A stretch of 64,000 nucleotides of DNA, taken from Ilumatobacteraceae bacterium (GTDB lineage: Bacteria; Actinomycetota; Acidimicrobiia; Acidimicrobiales; Ilumatobacteraceae). The number at the start of each line of letters is the position of its first letter. The first letter of the stretch is position 1. Made by a program: the position numbers and the translations under genes. Below, in pieces: positions 61,591 through 64,000 of the stretch. The notes under the pieces are model-generated. The model did no database searches, had not been told where the DNA came from, and was given only the letters and a program-made list of their open reading frames with translations. The stretch is from the NCBI GenBank assembly GCA_009691255.1, contig SHUT01000006.1:1-64000 (forward strand). Direction: 5' to 3'.

Positions 61591-62351
61591 GTCCTGAACT
61601 ACGCGAAGAACTTGCTAGCGCATTGCGCAACAATGACGGGCAACTTGGCAAGGTGTTCGCTCTGCTTGAAGAGGGCGAGACCACCAACCGCGAGTTTGTC
61701 GAAGGTGGTGCTGCTGCTAACGAAGGGGCCGTTGGGAACCTGAGGCGGGTAATCAAGACTGTCCTTGAGGGAAACCCACCGAAGGCTCCGTCAAGGGCAC
61801 TCGGCGCTCGGAGTAGCATCGGCGGGCTTCTTCGCGACAATCCGGGTCTGAGCACCGCCGCCCGCGAGTATCTCGTGCGTTTGCGCGATGAGCTTGAAGT
61901 AATTGCAACGGACAGCAAAGCGATTGAAGAAGAAGACAAGGACCTAGAACGTGCATCAATAGAGATGGAGAAGTCGCTAGAGGAACTGCCTGGGGTCTAT
62001 GTCTTCACACTTCCGTCGTTCTATCGCACGGTGCAGAAAACTGATCCGGATCGCCACTGGTTAAAGGTAGGCAATACCGATCGTGCTGCTGGCGTGCGAA
62101 TAGGCGAGCAGATGCGCGCAACCGGGCTCCCCGAAGATCCTTGGATAGCGCGCGTATATCGCCATCCTGTTCTCGACCCTAGAGAACTTGAATCACAGTT
62201 CCATCGGCTGCTGACGGCCGCTGGCCATTCCCGGGCATCTGGGAAACACTCAGGTCGTGAATGGTACGCAACCAATCTTGAGTTCCTAGACGCAATCGGC
62301 TCCGCTCTAGGTTGCGTGATTTCAGAGAATCACTCACCTGAGGATCTCTAG
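61587..62351 (+). CDS. Protein with C-terminal GIY-YIG (T5orf172/MUG113-like) domain and novel helical N-terminus
   Basis: GVYVF...HWLKVGNT...GVRIGEQMRATG...ELESQFHRLL...GREWYA. Confidence 0.75.
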   Translation: MSPELREELASALRNNDGQLGKVFALLEEGETTNREFVEGGAAANEGAVGNLRRVIKTVLEGNPPKAPSRALGARSSIGGLLRDNPGLSTAAREYLVRLRDELEVIATDSKAIEEEDKDLERASIEMEKSLEELPGVYVFTLPSFYRTVQKTDPDRHWLKVGNTDRAAGVRIGEQMRATGLPEDPWIARVYRHPVLDPRELESQFHRLLTAAGHSRASGKHSGREWYATNLEFLDAIGSALGCVISENHSPEDL

Positions 62352-62352
62352 A

Positions 62353-62374
62353 CCAGTTAGCAAACAACCGAATT
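62353..62374 (+). repeat. Imperfect direct repeat, right copy
   Basis: CCAGTTAGCAAACAACCGAATT. Confidence 0.6.
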
Positions 62375-62476
62375 TCGATTAGAAATACCCTAAGCGTCAG
62401 GCCTCAAAGCCTGCAGTTACTGGACTAGAGAATTAGGTTCATACCCCACCACGGTGAGACAGATGTCAACGTTTGC

Positions 62477-63529
62477 GTGTTGAATAGTGCAATGCCGACC
62501 ACGCCATCTCGACGACAATTTATTGGCGGAGCAGTAGCGCTCGGTAGTGCCAGTGTGATTGCTGCGGCGTTTCGTTCGTTGAGCGGAACACCAACATCAA
62601 CGGGTTCTGCCGTGCTGGCAACTCCAAGCACAATTCCTAGCCCAACCCTTGCTCCTTTAATTACGCCAGTTAAAGACTTTTATCGCATTGATACAGCATT
62701 TGAGATTCCACAAGTAAACCCCACAACTTGGTCTCTTCGAATTAGTGGAATGGTCGACAAGGAAAAACGCTTCACACTCGATGACATCAATGCAATGCCC
62801 CAAGTCACCCACGACATCACGATGGGCTGTGTGTCAAATGAAGTCGGTGGTGATCTGATCGGTACGGCTCAGTGGAGTGGTGTTTTGCTCGCCGATGTTT
62901 TGCGTTCTTGTGGGGTGCAATCAGGCGCTGAACAATTAGTTAGCAGAAGTGTTGACGGATGGACCTGTGGAACCCCAGTAGACGCAATCATGGACGGTCG
63001 TCCTGCAATGCTGGTGACATCAATGAACGGCGAACCGCTGATTCCCAAGCATGGGTTCCCGGTGCGAATGGTGGTTCCTGGATTATTTGGCTACGTGTCG
63101 GCAACAAAGTGGGTGCAAGATATTGAACTCACCACATGGAACGCATTCGATGCATATTGGATTGACCGTGGGTGGGCCAAACAAGGGCCAATGCTGTCGT
63201 CGAGTCGCATTGATCTTCCGCGCAATGGCGCACAGATAAAAACACCATCGGTCATCATCGCCGGATTCGCATGGGCCCCACGCGCTGGCGTGAAATCAGT
63301 TGATGTGCGCGTTGATGACGGTCAGTGGATTCCAGCCGAAGTCAAAAAATCACCGACTGGTGATACGTGGTGTCAATGGAAACTCAACTGGACAGTGACA
63401 CCAGGTCAACACAAGTTCACTACTCGCGTCATTGATGCCACAGGTGCCATTCAAGACGAACAAGTTCGTCCTGTCGAGCCAAGCGGCGCAACTGGATACC
63501 ACTCCATTAGCGTCGAGTGTGTTGCCTGA
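62477..63529 (+). CDS. Tat-exported molybdopterin-dependent oxidoreductase (sulfite oxidase-like)
   Basis: SRRQFIGGAVALGSASVIAAA twin-Arg; TLDDINAMPQVTHDITMGCVSNEVGGDLIGTAQWSGVLLADVL; start may be ATG 62492. Confidence 0.88.
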   Translation: MLNSAMPTTPSRRQFIGGAVALGSASVIAAAFRSLSGTPTSTGSAVLATPSTIPSPTLAPLITPVKDFYRIDTAFEIPQVNPTTWSLRISGMVDKEKRFTLDDINAMPQVTHDITMGCVSNEVGGDLIGTAQWSGVLLADVLRSCGVQSGAEQLVSRSVDGWTCGTPVDAIMDGRPAMLVTSMNGEPLIPKHGFPVRMVVPGLFGYVSATKWVQDIELTTWNAFDAYWIDRGWAKQGPMLSSSRIDLPRNGAQIKTPSVIIAGFAWAPRAGVKSVDVRVDDGQWIPAEVKKSPTGDTWCQWKLNWTVTPGQHKFTTRVIDATGAIQDEQVRPVEPSGATGYHSISVECVA

Positions 63530-63649
63530 GTTCAGTCATCATCACCGCAGTCATCATCGTCTGATGGCTTGCTCTTGCCCGGTGTGAGACCGCCTGAGAT
63601 ATCAGAATTTACGATCACCTTGCTGTCTGCGTCAGGGACTGACTAATAA

Positions 63650-64000
63650 TTAGTCTTCGTCGAGCCAGAACGGAACACGTTCAAGTAGATCAAGACTGAC
63701 ATCTCGGCAATTGTCAAACACGTCGCAAAAATCATCGTCTGCACCGCGAAACACATTTGCTAATGACACCGCAATGCGCCCAACAATGCTGAGGCTTCGC
63801 TCGGGAGCATCAGTGACGGAGTGATACGAATCTATTGCTGAAACTTCAAGGGGGAGTTGTGGTCCGCCAACACCAGCAATCTCTGTGGCGAGGACCAACA
63901 AGTCAGGAGGTGAGGTGAGTGGCGGAAATGTCCACGTGAAAATGAGCGGAAAACTGAATCCCTCTGGTGGGTCAGCATCAGGGTCGTCTTGTTTTAGAAC
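63650..64000 (-). CDS. Hypothetical protein, 5' end beyond the window
   Basis: Frame open to the window edge: VLKQDDPDADPPEGFSFPLIFTWTFPPLTSPPDLLVLATEIAG...VPFWLDED*. Confidence 0.6.
   Translation of the reverse strand, partial: VLKQDDPDADPPEGFSFPLIFTWTFPPLTSPPDLLVLATEIAGVGGPQLPLEVSAIDSYHSVTDAPERSLSIVGRIAVSLANVFRGADDDFCDVFDNCRDVSLDLLERVPFWLDED

Noticed and set aside
62399-62413. CAGGC-CTCAAA-GCCTG hairpin after the GIY-YIG gene as a terminator
   Set aside because: Only a 5-bp stem with no T-run; too weak to call.

Overview
This 64 kb window comes from a compact, mid-GC actinobacterial chromosome. Mycothiol synthase, a DUF3499-type protein and eukaryote-like NADP-IDH suggest an Acidimicrobiia-like lineage (inference only). 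Most content is core metabolism: tricarboxylic TCA genes (icd, gltA, acnA), GOGAT (gltBD), ddl/murF, a putrescine/polyamine-type ABC transporter with aldehyde dehydrogenase, a partial his cluster plus trpE, mshD/nth, ppdK, and dnaG-rpoD. There are four tRNAs. I found no CRISPR array, rRNA, transposase or integrase. The most interesting segment is about 1.2 kb directly downstream of a CAT-anticodon tRNA (approx. 61264-62454). It holds a GIY-YIG/T5orf172-like protein, a translationally coupled ~41-aa ORF missing from the ORF track, a 14-bp palindrome at its start, flanking imperfect direct repeats, and a repeat of the tRNA 3' end sequence at the far side. This looks like an integrase-less mini-island. 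A second theme is a recurrent TANNNT-N6-8-start-codon arrangement (leaderless transcripts). It includes a fully symmetric palindromic divergent promoter, AGGGTACCCT, between mshD and nth. All calls were made by reading the sequence; no database search was run.
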